From NCBI GenBank assembly GCA_937941765.1, contig CALDGQ010000061.1, forward strand, positions 1 to 64,000: a stretch of 64,000 nt of DNA, given 5' to 3'. Source of the DNA: an uncultured Saprospiraceae bacterium (lineage in GTDB: Bacteria > Bacteroidota > Bacteroidia > Chitinophagales > Saprospiraceae). Positions 28,394-40,300 of the stretch are shown piece after piece. The position numbers were made by a program, and so were the translations under genes. The notes beneath the pieces are model-generated. The model did not search any database. It had not been told where the DNA came from and was given only the letters and a program-made list of their open reading frames with translations. Position 1 is the stretch's first letter, and each line of letters opens with the position of its first letter.

Positions 28394-28414
28394 ATACACG
28401 TGAACATACACGTG
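28394..28414 (+). promoter_or_regulatory. Two CACGTG-containing direct repeats, operator-like
   Basis: ATACACGTG occurs twice, 12 bp apart, each containing the palindrome CACGTG. The repeats lie about 90 bp before the start at 28503. The arrangement suggests a dimeric regulator site, but no regulator is known. Confidence 0.35.
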
Positions 28415-28502
28415 GTATGACTACTCGTTTTGCTATTCTCTACCATTGTTGTCTCTGATGTTTTTATTTAGTCCCAATTTAATTCACCAACTAAACCTGA
28501 AT

Positions 28503-30872
28503 ATGAATTGTATAAATACTTTCTTCTCTTTAATTTTGATCTTTTTTGGAATTACTTCTGCTTTTTCACAATGTCCAACTAATGAGGTTGTATTAAACAC
28601 GCAAGCGGAAGTGGATGCGTTTTTATTTGATTACCCCAACTGTACAATGTTAGAAACAGACTTATTGGTAAATGATGTTGAGAATTTAAACGGCCTTCAA
28701 AATATCGTTTCAATTACAGGAGGTGTTGAAATAACAAATGCGAATACAGCAGGATTAAATAATTTGACAACCATAAATGGTTATATAAATTTTTGGGGCA
28801 GTACCACTTTGGATGGTATGACTGGATTGACAAATGTAAATGGTTCTATTGGATTTATCTTTAGTGAAATGAGTAACATTGATGAACTCAGTAACTTGAC
28901 ATCATTGGGAGATATTGGTTTTGAATCCTGTTTTAATTTGACCAATATTGATGGCCTACATAATTTAAATTCCATAAATTATATTGGCATTATTGATTGT
29001 CCAGAACTTTCAAGCATAGTAGGTTTAAGCAATTTGACGAATATTGATAATTTTTTATCAATCCAAGGAACAAGTCTTACGGATTTGGATGGGCTGCAGA
29101 ATTTGCAACATGTTGGAGCCAGTATTACAATTAGTGATAACCTGCTTTTATCTTTTTGCAGTTACCCTTTTCTTTGTGATATTTTGACTTCAGGAAATAT
29201 TTCTTATTCTATTGAAAACAATGGAGTTGGTTGCTCAAACGAATCGGAGATTCTAAGCTTATGTGAAGATGTTGGAGCAGTAAACTATCAAATATTCTAT
29301 GATATAAATGAAAATACATTGTTTGATAGTGACGAACCAATATTGTCATTTGCATCCATTTTGGTGGAGCCATTGGGAACAGCTGCTTACATCAACAATC
29401 TCGATTTAGGTGTCATTTATTTGCCTTATGGAAACTATGATGTAATTTACAATTCCGAGGCTACTCCTGATTGGGAGTTGACCACAGGAAGTACGAATTT
29501 TGATATCGCATTGGATGATAACAATCAAGAAACGACCGTAAATTTTGGTTTGATTCCACTTCAATCAATTTCTGATCTTGAAGTTGCCGTTTTTAATGAA
29601 GTTTCTAGATGTAATGAGTTTGTTGAATTCGAAGTAATAGTTACGAATATTGGAACAACAATTGCTGATGGGACTTTGTGGTTGGAAAGGGATGAAGAGA
29701 TTTTGTCTGTTCAATTTATTGATCCACCAGATGAGGAAACGTTACTTAAATTTGGTTGGAATTTTGAAAATTTACTACCAGGAGCTAGTATAAAACGAAA
29801 GATTAGTTTGCAATTTCCTGGGCCACCTGAAATTGAAATTGGACAATCACTTTCATTTAACGGTAGTGTAATTTTTACTGATGTTAATGGTGCTGATCAA
29901 ATAACCGATACTGGTCTTAGGGTAGAAATTCAATGTGCATATGATCCTAATGACAAATTGGTGCAGCCAGCATATCCAGAAAATTACGCACTTATTGATG
30001 AGGCATTAATTTATACTGTTCGTTTTCAGAATACAGGTAATGCAGAAGCATATGATGTTGTTATTACAGATTTGCTAGATTCAAATTTGGACTTGTCGAC
30101 TTTTCGAGTCATCTCTAGTAGTCATGAAGAGGTCTTAACTACCACCTTAAATAACAATTTGGCTACATTTGATTTTATAGACATTTTTCTACCGGATAGT
30201 ACGACCAATTTTGATGCAAGTCAAGGTTATGTGATGTATAGCATTCACCCTATTGGAAGTATTGAAGAAAACACCATTATTCAAAACACGGCAAGTATTT
30301 TCTTCGATTTTAATCCACCAATCATTACCAATACAACTGAAAATAATATGGTTTCCACTTTTGATGCCGATCAAGATGGATCACAAATATGGGATGATTG
30401 CAATGATAGCGATGCTTCTATTTCTCCAGATGCAACAGAGGTTCCAAACAATGAAATCGATGAAGATTGTGATGGGGAAGCGCAAATTATAGACATGGAT
30501 ATGGATGGATTTAATTCAGATGAAGATTGTGATGATACCAATGCCTTCATAAATCCAAATGCGCAAGAAATCGCAAATAACGGTATTGATGAAGATTGTG
30601 ATGGCGAAGATTTGATTGTAGATGGAATTGAGGATGTAAGTGCTTTAAGTCTAAGCATCTTTCCTAATCCAGTAAACAATATGATCAAAATTGAGTTGAT
30701 GGAGGAGGTGACTGCTACATTAATTATAAAAGATTGTCAAGGCAAAACAGTTTTAACGAAAAATATAAGCAGTGCTGATCAAGTCGATATGTCAGCTTTG
30801 CAACAAGGTATTTACTTAATATTGATAAATGGTAAGTCCAATCAATGGGTAGAGTGGGTTGTGAAGTTGTAA
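28503..30872 (+). CDS. Secreted LRR/MopE-type protein with DUF7619 and T9SS domains
   Basis: A 789-residue secreted protein. The ATG at 28503 is preferred over 28446 because a clean signal peptide follows it ([20 protein letters not shown]). Residues about 25-210 are irregular leucine-rich repeats of the receptor-L type ([41 protein letters not shown]). A Cna-B/SdrD-like unit, a DUF11-like unit and a DUF7619 domain (AYDPNDK... [13 protein letters not shown]... [12 protein letters not shown]) follow. Two MopE-type metal-binding motifs (DQDG..DDCND...EIDEDCDGE) and a T9SS domain end the protein. It is the only plus-strand gene in the island apart from the one at 59618, and it ends at a shared bidirectional terminator. 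Confidence 0.87.
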   Translation: MNCINTFFSLILIFFGITSAFSQCPTNEVVLNTQAEVDAFLFDYPNCTMLETDLLVNDVENLNGLQNIVSITGGVEITNANTAGLNNLTTINGYINFWGSTTLDGMTGLTNVNGSIGFIFSEMSNIDELSNLTSLGDIGFESCFNLTNIDGLHNLNSINYIGIIDCPELSSIVGLSNLTNIDNFLSIQGTSLTDLDGLQNLQHVGASITISDNLLLSFCSYPFLCDILTSGNISYSIENNGVGCSNESEILSLCEDVGAVNYQIFYDINENTLFDSDEPILSFASILVEPLGTAAYINNLDLGVIYLPYGNYDVIYNSEATPDWELTTGSTNFDIALDDNNQETTVNFGLIPLQSISDLEVAVFNEVSRCNEFVEFEVIVTNIGTTIADGTLWLERDEEILSVQFIDPPDEETLLKFGWNFENLLPGASIKRKISLQFPGPPEIEIGQSLSFNGSVIFTDVNGADQITDTGLRVEIQCAYDPNDKLVQPAYPENYALIDEALIYTVRFQNTGNAEAYDVVITDLLDSNLDLSTFRVISSSHEEVLTTTLNNNLATFDFIDIFLPDSTTNFDASQGYVMYSIHPIGSIEENTIIQNTASIFFDFNPPIITNTTENNMVSTFDADQDGSQIWDDCNDSDASISPDATEVPNNEIDEDCDGEAQIIDMDMDGFNSDEDCDDTNAFINPNAQEIANNGIDEDCDGEDLIVDGIEDVSALSLSIFPNPVNNMIKIELMEEVTATLIIKDCQGKTVLTKNISSADQVDMSALQQGIYLILINGKSNQWVEWVVKL

Positions 30873-30890
30873 GGGGTTTGAAAACAATAG

Positions 30891-30923
30891 AAAAGGGAAA
30901 TCTAATATTTAGATTTCCCTTTT
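30891..30923. terminator. Bidirectional terminator between convergent genes
   Basis: A perfect 14-base-pair stem (AAAAGGGAAATCTA and complement) with a five-base loop is flanked by A-rich and T-rich runs. It serves the plus gene ending at 30872 and the minus gene ending at 30951. Confidence 0.9.
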
Positions 30924-30950
30924 TTATTTATAAAAATTAAATTTTAGTAT

Positions 30951-33900
30951 TTAATTAAACTTAACGATCTTTTTTGTAATAACTTGATCCTTAGTATTGA
31001 AATTCAAATGATAAATTCCATTTGAATGATTCAATAAATCAACTGAAATCGTATTCAAACCAGTTTCTAAGTCGATCTCTTTTTGTTCAATTGTTTGTCC
31101 AATGAAATTTGAAATTGACATTTGAATAGAGACATCATTTGTTGATTCTAGTTGTACAAATATTTCACCTTTTGTAGGATTTGGAAATACGTTGTGTATC
31201 GTAAGAGTTTTGTTAGTAACAATAGGTGCCAAACGTGGACTAGCATTGCATGGAACTTCCAATATATATGGACGCTCAACGAAATATTCATTTAGATCCC
31301 AAGTCCCTGCCCAGAAATTCATAACACCCACATCATCTACTGCATTGTTATTGGTAACTAAATTGTTATAGCCTACTGTTTCTCCATTTTCCCACATCAG
31401 ATTTCCTTCACTTGCCAAGTCATTTAGTCCGATCAAGACAATGTTTCCGTCTAAATTAGATTGGATAAAATCATTTTCCGCTTGACTAGTAATGGATACT
31501 ATATGTCCTCCCAGTGAAGTAGCTTCAGCGCTAGCCGATGCAAAGTTTTTGGAAGCGTTGGATCTGAAATATTTTGAATTGCCAAATTCTCCTAAAGCCG
31601 TAAACCCTGATGGAGTAGGTATATTACATCCATTGCCACCACCTATAACATTAAGTAATGCTTGTGTAATGTTATTGGTTTCATCAATCTCATCAATATC
31701 ATTATTGTCATCAACAACAATGAAAAAAGTATAAAGTCCTGTCGCGAGTGAAGTAGGTACCGTAATTGCACCAATTACTTCTTCAGAACCAACGATTGTA
31801 TTTCCAGTAGTTATACTTCCTTCTAAAATATCGTCACTACTTAAACTTGAATCTGTAGAAATGTAAGTATTGATTTGGTAATCCCCAACAGCAGTTCCAA
31901 CACCAATATTGCGAAGTGTAAATGGAAAATATACAACCGCTCCTGGCATTCCTTCAATTGAATTGAAATTTATAATATTAAGATCAGATAAATTTGGATT
32001 GTTAGGCGTTCCTTGACAAGTACAACCATCTGCTTGGATGATGTCATTAGTTGTGTTGAAATTCATGTCATTACATGGTGTTCCTGGTGGGGTAGGTAAA
32101 CTCGGATTATTCGGTTCACAATCATCCTCATCACAAATTCCATCATCATCGGAGTCTGGACATCCATTGGTAACTGTTATGTCAAAAGAACAATATCTAC
32201 TAGTTTGACAGTAAGTATTGGAACCAGCTGCAAACGAAACGAATTCAATAGTTGTCGTCCCAATCGGGAAAACCATACCGCTGGCTGTATGGTTGCCAGA
32301 AATCAAATCTGGTTCTCCGATAATGCAAGTACCTTGTGAGATTTGAGGCAAATCATAATTGACAATTGCTCCTAAATTAGATGTTGCGTTCACTGTAATA
32401 TCTTGTGTGCAACTGATACCGCCATAAGCTCCTTCAATAAATATCTCATTGTAGCAAATTTCGGAATTACCGCATTGATCTGTAATCTCGTAAACGACAA
32501 TGTGATCAACCCATGCAGTCAGAAAACTTCCAGAAGCTTGTCCAGATATCTGTGTAACTGTTACACCGCCAGGACAATTAGTTGAAGCAGCTGGTGGTGA
32601 CCAGTCTACTACATTTCCTGAAGGGTCTCCAGTTCCTGAGACAGTTAATTGTTCAGGGTCTATATTGAGATCACAATCAAATGTGAATCCACCTCCACCT
32701 TGAACCGTAACAGGAATCCACTCGTCACATTCATCGGATTGTACACTTAAGAAATAAGTTGCCCCAGCCGTTAATCCAGATATTGTTTCTGAATTTGAAC
32801 AAGATGTTCCCGACCAAGGATTACACCCCCAAACCGCATCTACATTTGCATCAAACAATTTAGCATTTTCAGCACTGGTTAATCCTATTACGGTAACCAC
32901 TCCATTTGCAGAACTTACAGATACATTGCATCCGCCAGTTGGGCAAGGAGCACATGGTCCACCACAATCCGTACCAGTTTCACCTTGGTTTTGTATGCCA
33001 TCTGTACATGTCGGAGTAATAGGACAAGGCGCACAAGGACCGCCACAATCAATGCCTGTTTCACCTTGATTTTGAATTCCATCTGAGCAAGTTGGGGTTG
33101 GTCCTCCACCTTGGACAGTGACAGGAATCCATTCATCACATTCATCTGATTGTACACTTAAGAAATAAGTGGCACCTGTTACAAGTCCTGTAACCGTTTC
33201 AGAATTTGAGCATGGGGTTCCATTCCAAGGGTTACATCCCCAAACACCATCGATATTTGTATCAAATAGTTTTGCGTTTTCTGCACTTGTCAAACCTGTT
33301 ATCGTGACCATACCGTTTGATGAACTAACACTGACATTACAACCGACTGTAGGGCAAGGTGCACAAGGTCCACCACAATCGATGCCTGTTTCTCCTTGAT
33401 TTTGAATACCATCATTACAAGTTGGTCCGACTGGACAAGGGGTGCAAGGTCCACCGCAATCAATTCCTGTCTCGCCTTGATTTTGGATACCATCTGAGCA
33501 GGTAGCAGTAGGACCACCTCCTTGAATTACAATTGGAATCCATTCGTCACAATTGTCAGATTGAACACTCAAAAAGTAAGTGTCGCCAACTACTAATCCA
33601 GTTACAATTTCATTGTTAGAACAAGTTGTGCCACTCCAAGGATTGCAACCCCAAATCGTTGAAATACTTGCATCAAATAGTTTTGCATTTTCAGCACCTG
33701 TGAGGCCTGTTATGGTTACACCTCCATTTGAAGAAGTGATAGATACATTGCATACTCCAGCTACTGGTGTTCCTTGACAGGTGCACCCATCCGATTGAAT
33801 GATGTCATTTGTGGTATTCGGATCATTGTCATCACAACTACTTCCAATTGTTGTTGGTAAATTAGGATTGTTGTCATCACAATCGTTTTCTACACAATAT

Positions 33901-36900
33901 CCGTCATTGTCATTGTCGGTACAATTACCACCAGATATGGTTATAGATTGAGTAGCAGTACAGCCATCTGTTCCACCTGTTAAGGAATAAGTTCCAGGTG
34001 TGTTGATTGTTATACTTTGTGTACTTGCACCTGTTGACCATATAGGATTCGAAATTGGAGGATTAGATGTCAAAGTAACCGGACCATTCTCAATAGATAG
34101 GCTGCTGGCATCAATTGTGAAGGCTGGTGCACCGCCACCTAGTTTTAAGCGTAGTAGCCAATAGTCAGATCCACCTACGATTGGACCTACATCTCCGTTC
34201 TGGCTGTAAGCAGTACCTCCAACAAAATAGTCTCCATTGTTAAATTCTAACAAGGTCAAACCGGTTTCTTGTCCGTTGCCTCCATAAGAATCGGACCACA
34301 TTACATTTCCATTGTTAGCATCTAAATTCATGACTAATAAATCACCAGAATATCGATTGACGAATGGATAATTATTGGCAAATCCAGTAAGTAATAGATT
34401 CCCATCGTTTGTGGTAATAATATCTTCAAATCCACCTGATTTGGAGCTAGCAAATAAACGCTTCCATAGTATATTGCCAGCTGTATTTATTTTAAATACC
34501 CAAGCACTGTTGCCACTATGTTGTATCCCAACATCCCCATCATCTGATACAGTTGTTGCTCCAATAACGAGATTTCCATCCTCTGTGGCAGTGATGTTTG
34601 TCGCATTTTCTAAACCAGTTCCTCCATAGGCACTTTTCCAAATTTCATTTCCATTTGGTTCAAGTCCATATAGTGCAATGTCTACACTGCCATGATAGTT
34701 TGGTATATCGTCGGAATAAGTACGTCCAGTCAAATATAAATTTCCATTTGTCGCTTCAGTTATTTTAGCGTCCCAATCTGAGTCATTTCCACCGTGTGTT
34801 TTTGACCATAAAATATTTCCTTGATCATCAATTTTTAGCACCCAATAATCTGAATTTCCATTATTATTAGGGATATCTGTATCAGCGCCACGTGATTCCC
34901 CAACAACAACATAATTACCATCAATAGTTTGAATGATGTCTTGGAGTTCATCCCCATCTGTAGAGCCATAAGTTTTAGACCAAAGTAAATTTCCGTTGGC
35001 GTCAATTTTTATAATCCAACCATCTGAAACATAAGGCCCTCCAATTTTATTTTGAATATCTCCATTATCAGAATCCGTACTTCCCACCAAGAGGAAACCG
35101 CCATCTGGTGTATTGATTGCACTATTTAGTTTGTCCGGTAAAGCACCTCCATATGTTTTTTTCCAAATAATAGTTCCGTCTAATTCGGTTTTTATGACCC
35201 AAAAATCTTGGTTTCCATTGGTGAATCCTAAGTCACCGCCATTGCCTCTTCCAGTTCCAGTCAACAAAATTTTCCCATCGTTGGTTTGTAAAATTTTGTT
35301 TAATTCATCGTTATCATCGCCTCCAAATGTTTTGTTGGTTTCAATAGAAGGAGCTTGTGTTAGATCAATGGTTTGGATCAAATCACAGATCCCATCAGAA
35401 ATGGTTACTTCGTAAGAGCCTACTGCTAGATCAGTTTTGAAATTCGAGATATTACCATCTGACCACTCATAAGTATAAGTACCCGTACCACCAGTAGGTA
35501 TAATTGTGACTGTACCTACTTCACAACCCGTTGGATTTAAAATTGCAAATTCAGCTTCAAGTGGATAGCTATTTACACGAACATGATCCGCAAAAATATT
35601 TCCATTTGCATCGGTGACTTGGAGGCAATAGTCTGTTTGTCCTCCTTTAAAAACTTCTCGTATTGCACCTGAAAAACCATCGTTCCATATATAAGTGCAG
35701 TTTTGACAATTTGGAATGGTTCCATCAAGTGTTACATCTCCATCAGGGCAACCATAAAAATCATTTTCAAAAATATTGATATATTGAATTTGGTCATTAC
35801 AATTGGCTTCATCGATATGATTTCGAATTCTATTGCCAGGTTCTACTCCCAATCCGTAAGTAAAGGTTGCGCTAGTACTATTGCAGTAACTCATAATAGA
35901 AGGTGGAATTGGGTTATCAGTAGGACCACAATTTCCTTCTGGAGCGGCACAATTATCCAAAACCCCATTTGACCAACTACAATTATGTGTATGTGGTGAT
36001 CCAAGGTTGTGACCCAATTCATGAGCAAGGACATCAGGACCATAAGTGAAATTTGGAAAATTGTTGATAGTGGCAATACCAAGTCCTGTCACTCCAAATC
36101 CATTTGTCTTGCAAACTCCACCAATTACTGCACGCCCTCCAATCAATGTTTTGGTTACATAGTGAGCCAATTCTCCATTGACGCATTCTCGATTGCTTCT
36201 AAAATCACTTAGTAAATCTAAACTTGTTGATTGATTATAAGGTGGTATCTCTGTCCAAACTGATATTTCAGATATTCTTAAATCTATTTCTTCTTGATCG
36301 TATATTGCGTTTACAACATTGAATGCACTAGTAACATAGTTGTTTGTGATTGTAATGTTGGAAGAGTAGTAGGAGTAAATGTAGTAATCTACTTCCATGT
36401 AGACATAAACGATTCTATCAGCCATTGTTTTTTCGGAAATGGTAATAAGATCATTGCTAAAAATAATCTCTTCCGATGTTTCTGTATCACATTGCTTTAC
36501 AGGAGAATTGTTGTCTTTTTTAAAAATATAGTTGGTGTTATTGATTTTTGTTGGATCTTTTAACGGTCCCAATGAATAATTTTCACCATCAACAGATATC
36601 ACCCCATTAATCTCATTTTCGAAAAGGCTAATAGCAGCGAAATTTCCGTTGGTCGTATTCTGATAAAAGTGTCCAGGACTGAAATCTTGGAAAGTTGATC
36701 GGCCTTCACTTTGTGTTAAAGTGGATGCGTAAAATTGATCTGACAAAATTTGCTTTTTATATAGCGTGATTTCTAAATTAGATTTTGAATACCTCGGGAT
36801 AGAAATTTGAATTGTTTCCTCATTGCCCTTGAATAAATCATTAAGTGTTTCTGAATTAAGTTTTAAAAATGTACCATCTACAATTTCACTGGCCGTATTC

Positions 36901-37010
36901 ATTTTAGTTGTTGAATTCGAACTGATTTCAAATAGTGGTTTCGTTTCAGCCAATAATACGTTCCAGCTGAAACATAATAATAGAATTAGATAATGAATTG
37001 TGTTTTTCAT
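30951..37010 (-). CDS. Reprolysin-like metalloprotease with propeller, module A/B/G tail, lectin and T9SS domain
   Basis: A 2019-residue secreted zinc protease. A signal peptide and a propeptide-like domain (about 23-155) precede an M12B-like catalytic domain with H330-ELG-H334-NLGSP-H340. Then come an Ig-like and an SprB-like unit (about 410-545) and a YGG/DxW beta-propeller (about 560-960: DFWVIKTELDGTIIWKKTYG). The tail is G - A - B2 - A - B2 - A (about 1027-1440), two HYR-like units (about 1443-1615), G, CARDB (about 1673-1790), a C-type lectin domain (about 1795-1923) and a T9SS domain (from about 1937). It probably digests external protein while held at the surface or released. Its CARDB-encoding DNA is almost identical to that of the gene ending at 41604. 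A TTGACAAA pair lies 130 bp upstream. Confidence 0.9.
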   Translation of the reverse strand: MKNTIHYLILLLCFSWNVLLAETKPLFEISSNSTTKMNTASEIVDGTFLKLNSETLNDLFKGNEETIQISIPRYSKSNLEITLYKKQILSDQFYASTLTQSEGRSTFQDFSPGHFYQNTTNGNFAAISLFENEINGVISVDGENYSLGPLKDPTKINNTNYIFKKDNNSPVKQCDTETSEEIIFSNDLITISEKTMADRIVYVYMEVDYYIYSYYSSNITITNNYVTSAFNVVNAIYDQEEIDLRISEISVWTEIPPYNQSTSLDLLSDFRSNRECVNGELAHYVTKTLIGGRAVIGGVCKTNGFGVTGLGIATINNFPNFTYGPDVLAHELGHNLGSPHTHNCSWSNGVLDNCAAPEGNCGPTDNPIPPSIMSYCNSTSATFTYGLGVEPGNRIRNHIDEANCNDQIQYINIFENDFYGCPDGDVTLDGTIPNCQNCTYIWNDGFSGAIREVFKGGQTDYCLQVTDANGNIFADHVRVNSYPLEAEFAILNPTGCEVGTVTIIPTGGTGTYTYEWSDGNISNFKTDLAVGSYEVTISDGICDLIQTIDLTQAPSIETNKTFGGDDNDELNKILQTNDGKILLTGTGRGNGGDLGFTNGNQDFWVIKTELDGTIIWKKTYGGALPDKLNSAINTPDGGFLLVGSTDSDNGDIQNKIGGPYVSDGWIIKIDANGNLLWSKTYGSTDGDELQDIIQTIDGNYVVVGESRGADTDIPNNNGNSDYWVLKIDDQGNILWSKTHGGNDSDWDAKITEATNGNLYLTGRTYSDDIPNYHGSVDIALYGLEPNGNEIWKSAYGGTGLENATNITATEDGNLVIGATTVSDDGDVGIQHSGNSAWVFKINTAGNILWKRLFASSKSGGFEDIITTNDGNLLLTGFANNYPFVNRYSGDLLVMNLDANNGNVMWSDSYGGNGQETGLTLLEFNNGDYFVGGTAYSQNGDVGPIVGGSDYWLLRLKLGGGAPAFTIDASSLSIENGPVTLTSNPPISNPIWSTGASTQSITINTPGTYSLTGGTDGCTATQSITISGGNCTDNDNDGYCVENDCDDNNPNLPTTIGSSCDDNDPNTTNDIIQSDGCTCQGTPVAGVCNVSITSSNGGVTITGLTGAENAKLFDASISTIWGCNPWSGTTCSNNEIVTGLVVGDTYFLSVQSDNCDEWIPIVIQGGGPTATCSDGIQNQGETGIDCGGPCTPCPVGPTCNDGIQNQGETGIDCGGPCAPCPTVGCNVSVSSSNGMVTITGLTSAENAKLFDTNIDGVWGCNPWNGTPCSNSETVTGLVTGATYFLSVQSDECDEWIPVTVQGGGPTPTCSDGIQNQGETGIDCGGPCAPCPITPTCTDGIQNQGETGTDCGGPCAPCPTGGCNVSVSSANGVVTVIGLTSAENAKLFDANVDAVWGCNPWSGTSCSNSETISGLTAGATYFLSVQSDECDEWIPVTVQGGGGFTFDCDLNIDPEQLTVSGTGDPSGNVVDWSPPAASTNCPGGVTVTQISGQASGSFLTAWVDHIVVYEITDQCGNSEICYNEIFIEGAYGGISCTQDITVNATSNLGAIVNYDLPQISQGTCIIGEPDLISGNHTASGMVFPIGTTTIEFVSFAAGSNTYCQTSRYCSFDITVTNGCPDSDDDGICDEDDCEPNNPSLPTPPGTPCNDMNFNTTNDIIQADGCTCQGTPNNPNLSDLNIINFNSIEGMPGAVVYFPFTLRNIGVGTAVGDYQINTYISTDSSLSSDDILEGSITTGNTIVGSEEVIGAITVPTSLATGLYTFFIVVDDNNDIDEIDETNNITQALLNVIGGGNGCNIPTPSGFTALGEFGNSKYFRSNASKNFASASAEATSLGGHIVSITSQAENDFIQSNLDGNIVLIGLNDLASEGNLMWENGETVGYNNLVTNNNAVDDVGVMNFWAGTWDLNEYFVERPYILEVPCNASPRLAPIVTNKTLTIHNVFPNPTKGEIFVQLESTNDVSIQMSISNFIGQTIEQKEIDLETGLNTISVDLLNHSNGIYHLNFNTKDQVITKKIVKFN
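31861..32000. repeat. 140-bp near-identical tract shared with 42508-42647
   Basis: By eye only two of 140 bases differ between this tract and 42508-42647, inside the CARDB-encoding parts of two paralogous protease genes. Sequence on either side is clearly more divergent. This suggests recent gene conversion. Confidence 0.8.
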
Positions 37011-37139
37011 TAAAATTATGTTTTTAGTTTGGGCAAGTTTGAATAAAAAATAATGTGCTGGGGGTTAATCTAGGATAGATAACGTTTATGCTTGTAAGTT
37101 CAATTAATTTAAGAATAATTTCAAAAACTATAATTCGTG

Positions 37140-37201
37140 TTTGTCAATCGAAAATATCAATCAATTACATTTTTTAATGTAAATATTAATTAGTTTGTCA
37201 A
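37140..37201 (-). promoter_or_regulatory. TTGACAAA box pair upstream of the 2019-residue protease gene
   Basis: On the minus strand TTGACAAA lies at 37201-37194 and 37147-37140, 54 bp apart, with the nearer box 130 bp before the start at 37010. TAGTTTTTG follows the nearer box, one base longer than a canonical TAnnTTTG. Confidence 0.5.
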
Positions 37202-37304
37202 AAAAAATAATTAATCCTTCAACTGATTCAATCAAATTTAACCATAATAAGGTATGAAGAAAAACTTTAAAATTATTCTAAAATTTTAAAATTGGTTGCA
37301 ACAA

Positions 37305-37338
37305 AAAAGGTGTACTTCAAATTTGAAATACACCTTTT
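37305..37338 (-). terminator. Terminator of the M43 protease gene
   Basis: Arms AAAAGGTGTA and TACACCTTTT enclose a self-complementary inner stem (TTCAAA/TTTGAA). T residues follow on the minus strand, 26 bp after the stop at 37364. Confidence 0.85.
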
Positions 37339-37363
37339 GAATTGAAATTACTCCAATTATTAA

Positions 37364-40300
37364 TTATTCAATTTTTATGATTTTATGAGAAACTATTTCT
37401 TCAACTGTTGCGATATTCATTTGATAAATTCCGTTAGGGTAATTTTGTAAATCAAGCTGCATCGTCTGTTTTCCAGATTCCAAACTGATTGTTCTTTGCT
37501 CAACAACTTGTCCCATCAAATTTGTGATTGTAATCGCAGCCGTTTGCTCAATAGTTGAATTGATTTTGACAAATACTTCATCTGAAGTTGGATTTGGAAA
37601 TAGGCTGTTAATTTTCAGACTGTTAACAATTTCATTTGACGCAATTCGTGGGATAGGTAAACAAGGTACTTCCAAAATATAAGGACGCTCAGTCAGTGGA
37701 TTGTCCAAAGTCCAAGTTCCTGCCCAGAAGTTCATGTGTGCGTAGTCTCCAGCTGCAGAATTTCCACCTACTAAATTTGAGAAGTTGTAAGGTTCACCAC
37801 TATCCCAAGCTAAATTTCCTTCAGATGAATTGGCACCATCACCTAATCCGATAAATACAATGTTCCCGTCTAAATTATTTTTGATAAAGTCATTTTCAGC
37901 TTGACTAGATATGGATACAATATACCCTCCAAGAGAAGCAGCTTCCAGACTTGCTGCATCCCAATTGGATACATCATTTGACATGAAATATTTAGAATTG
38001 CCAAATTCTCCTAACAAAGTAAATCCTAATGGAATAGGTGTGTTGCAACCACCACCTATTGGGGTTCCCTGACAAGTACAGCCATCTGTTAGTATGACAT
38101 CATTCGTTGTATTTGAATTCATATCATTGCATTGTGATCCAGGTGTAGCAGGTAAGTTCGGATTGTTTGGTTCACAATCTACATTATTGCAAATTCCATC
38201 ATCATCTGAATCAGTACAACTACCTCCCTGAACTGTAATAGGAATCCATTCATCACATTCATCGGATTGGACGCTTAAGAAATAAGTTTCGCCAATAGTT
38301 AGTCCAGAAATCGTTTCCAAGTTGCTGCAAGGAGATCCATTCCACGGATTACATCCCCAAACCGCCGTAATATCTGTAGTAAATAATTTTGCATTTTCAC
38401 CATTGGTCAAACCAGTAACAGTTACCGTTCCATTGTTAGAACTAACACCGATATTACATCCACCAGTTTGACAAGGAGCACAAGGACCACCACAATCGAT
38501 TCCAGTTTCACTTTGGTTTTGAATACCGTCGTTGCAGGTGGCAACAATTTGACAAGGAGCACAAGGACCACCACAATCGATTCCAGTTTCACCTTGGTTT
38601 TGAATACCATCGTTGCAGGTAGCAACAATTTGACAAGGAGCACACGGACCACCACAATCAATACCAGTTTCACCTTGGTTTTGAATACCATCGTTGCAAG
38701 TCGCAGTAGTACCACCTCCTTGAACAACTACGGTTATCCATTCATCACAATCGTTCGATTGAACACTTAGGAAATAGGTCTCGCCAATTGTCAATCCGGA
38801 GATCATTTCTGAATTACTACAAGGAGATCCATTCCAAGGATTACAACCCCAAACCGCAGAAATATCAGATGTAAATAACTTTGCATTTTCGGCATTTGTT
38901 AAACCAGTAACGCTAACCACACCATTTGCTGAATTAACATTGACATTACATCCGGCTGTTTGGCATGGGCTACACGGACCACCACAATCAACACCAGTTT
39001 CACCTTGGTTTTGAATACCATCATTACAGGTAGCAGTAATTTGGCAAGGTACACATGGACCTCCACAGTCAATACCAGTTTCACCTTGGTTTTGGATACC
39101 ATCGTTGCAAGTAGGTGTAACTTGACATGGAGCACACGGGCCACCACAATCAATGCCAGTTTCACCTTGGTTTTGGATACCGTCGTTACATGTGGCAGTT
39201 GTTCCACCACCTTGGATAACGATTGGAATCCATTCATCACAATCATCAGATTGTATACTTAAGAAATAAGTTTCACCTACATTTAATCCATTTACTGTTT
39301 CATTGTTAGAGCAAGGTGTTCCACTCCAAGGGTTGCATCCCCAAACTGTTGCTATACTTGCTGTAAATAATTTTGCATTTTCTAATCCTGTTAATCCAGT
39401 GATGGTAACCCCTCCATTTGAGGAAGTAATATTCACATTGCATCCACCGATAGAGCAAGGATTGCAAGGACCACCACAGTCAACACCAGTTTCACCTTGA
39501 TTTTGAATACCATCGTTGCAAGTAGCTGTAACACATGGTGTACACGGACCACCACAATCAACACCAGTTTCACCTTGATTTTGAATACCATCATTGCAGT
39601 TGGGCGTAGAAGTTCCAGTGAAAACGGAAATGGATTCTGAACAATTTTCACTAGAGTAAGTAACGATATAAGTTTCGTTAGGAAATACACCTGAAAGTAT
39701 AAATACTGGTCCGCACAAGTTTTGAGGAGGATTACAAGTTAAAATATTATTACTAATTGAGCTCCTCTTAAATTCTGCGTAGTCAACTAAATCTAAACCG
39801 TAGATTGTAATGTTATCATTTTCATAAACCATAGATACCGGACAGTCTGAAGTTGTCCCTGCACAAGAACATCCGTCGGCTAAAATAACATCATTGTCAG
39901 TTGTTGAATCACCGTCATCACATGGTGTCCCTACTATAGCAGGTATAGATGGATCATTATCATCACAATCAATCGAAATACTTACGCCATCATTATCATT
40001 ATCGATGTTGGATTGGACACCAGTGCAACCGATTGAATATTGAAGTGTGTTTCTATAAGGTCCAGCGAGTGCAGCATGCATTCTTTCTTTTTGACCTTGC
40101 GTAAATCTTGAAATTAAAGCGCTGCAATAACCCATAAAATTGTATGAAGCTTTGTAAACTTCTGGAGTATTACTGCAATCATACGAAGTACATTCCACTC
40201 TTCTGAAAGGTGGTGTGTCGCAAACTCTATCTCCTTGAATGCTACAATCTGAATTTGGTGGACATTGGGTACCATCATTGTCTCCTCTAAAAACATGGAA

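Larger units (their letters stand above)
27982..28502. other. Divergent intergenic region with paired boxes and CACGTG repeats
   Basis: This 520-bp gap separates the lectin gene (minus) from the LRR/MopE gene (plus). The minus-strand side carries the TTGACAAA pair. The plus-strand side has two ATACACGTG repeats at 28394-28402 and 28406-28414. The rest is AT-rich without a recognised gene. Confidence 0.5.
37011..37363. other. Intergenic region upstream of the 2019-residue protease gene
   Basis: Holds the terminator of the M43 gene (37305-37338) and the TTGACAAA pair (37140-37201). Between the two boxes lies a small inverted repeat, TTACATT/AATGTAA. No gene is seen. Confidence 0.5.

Noticed and set aside
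38468..39262. Two antisense 100-codon open frames in the M43 gene
   Set aside because: They are mirror images of the 81-bp repeats, Thr-rich low-complexity shadows of the real minus-strand frame.
38465..39605. Regular repeats as a CRISPR array
   Set aside because: Repeat units abut without unique spacers, keep a coding frame and encode a Cys-rich module.
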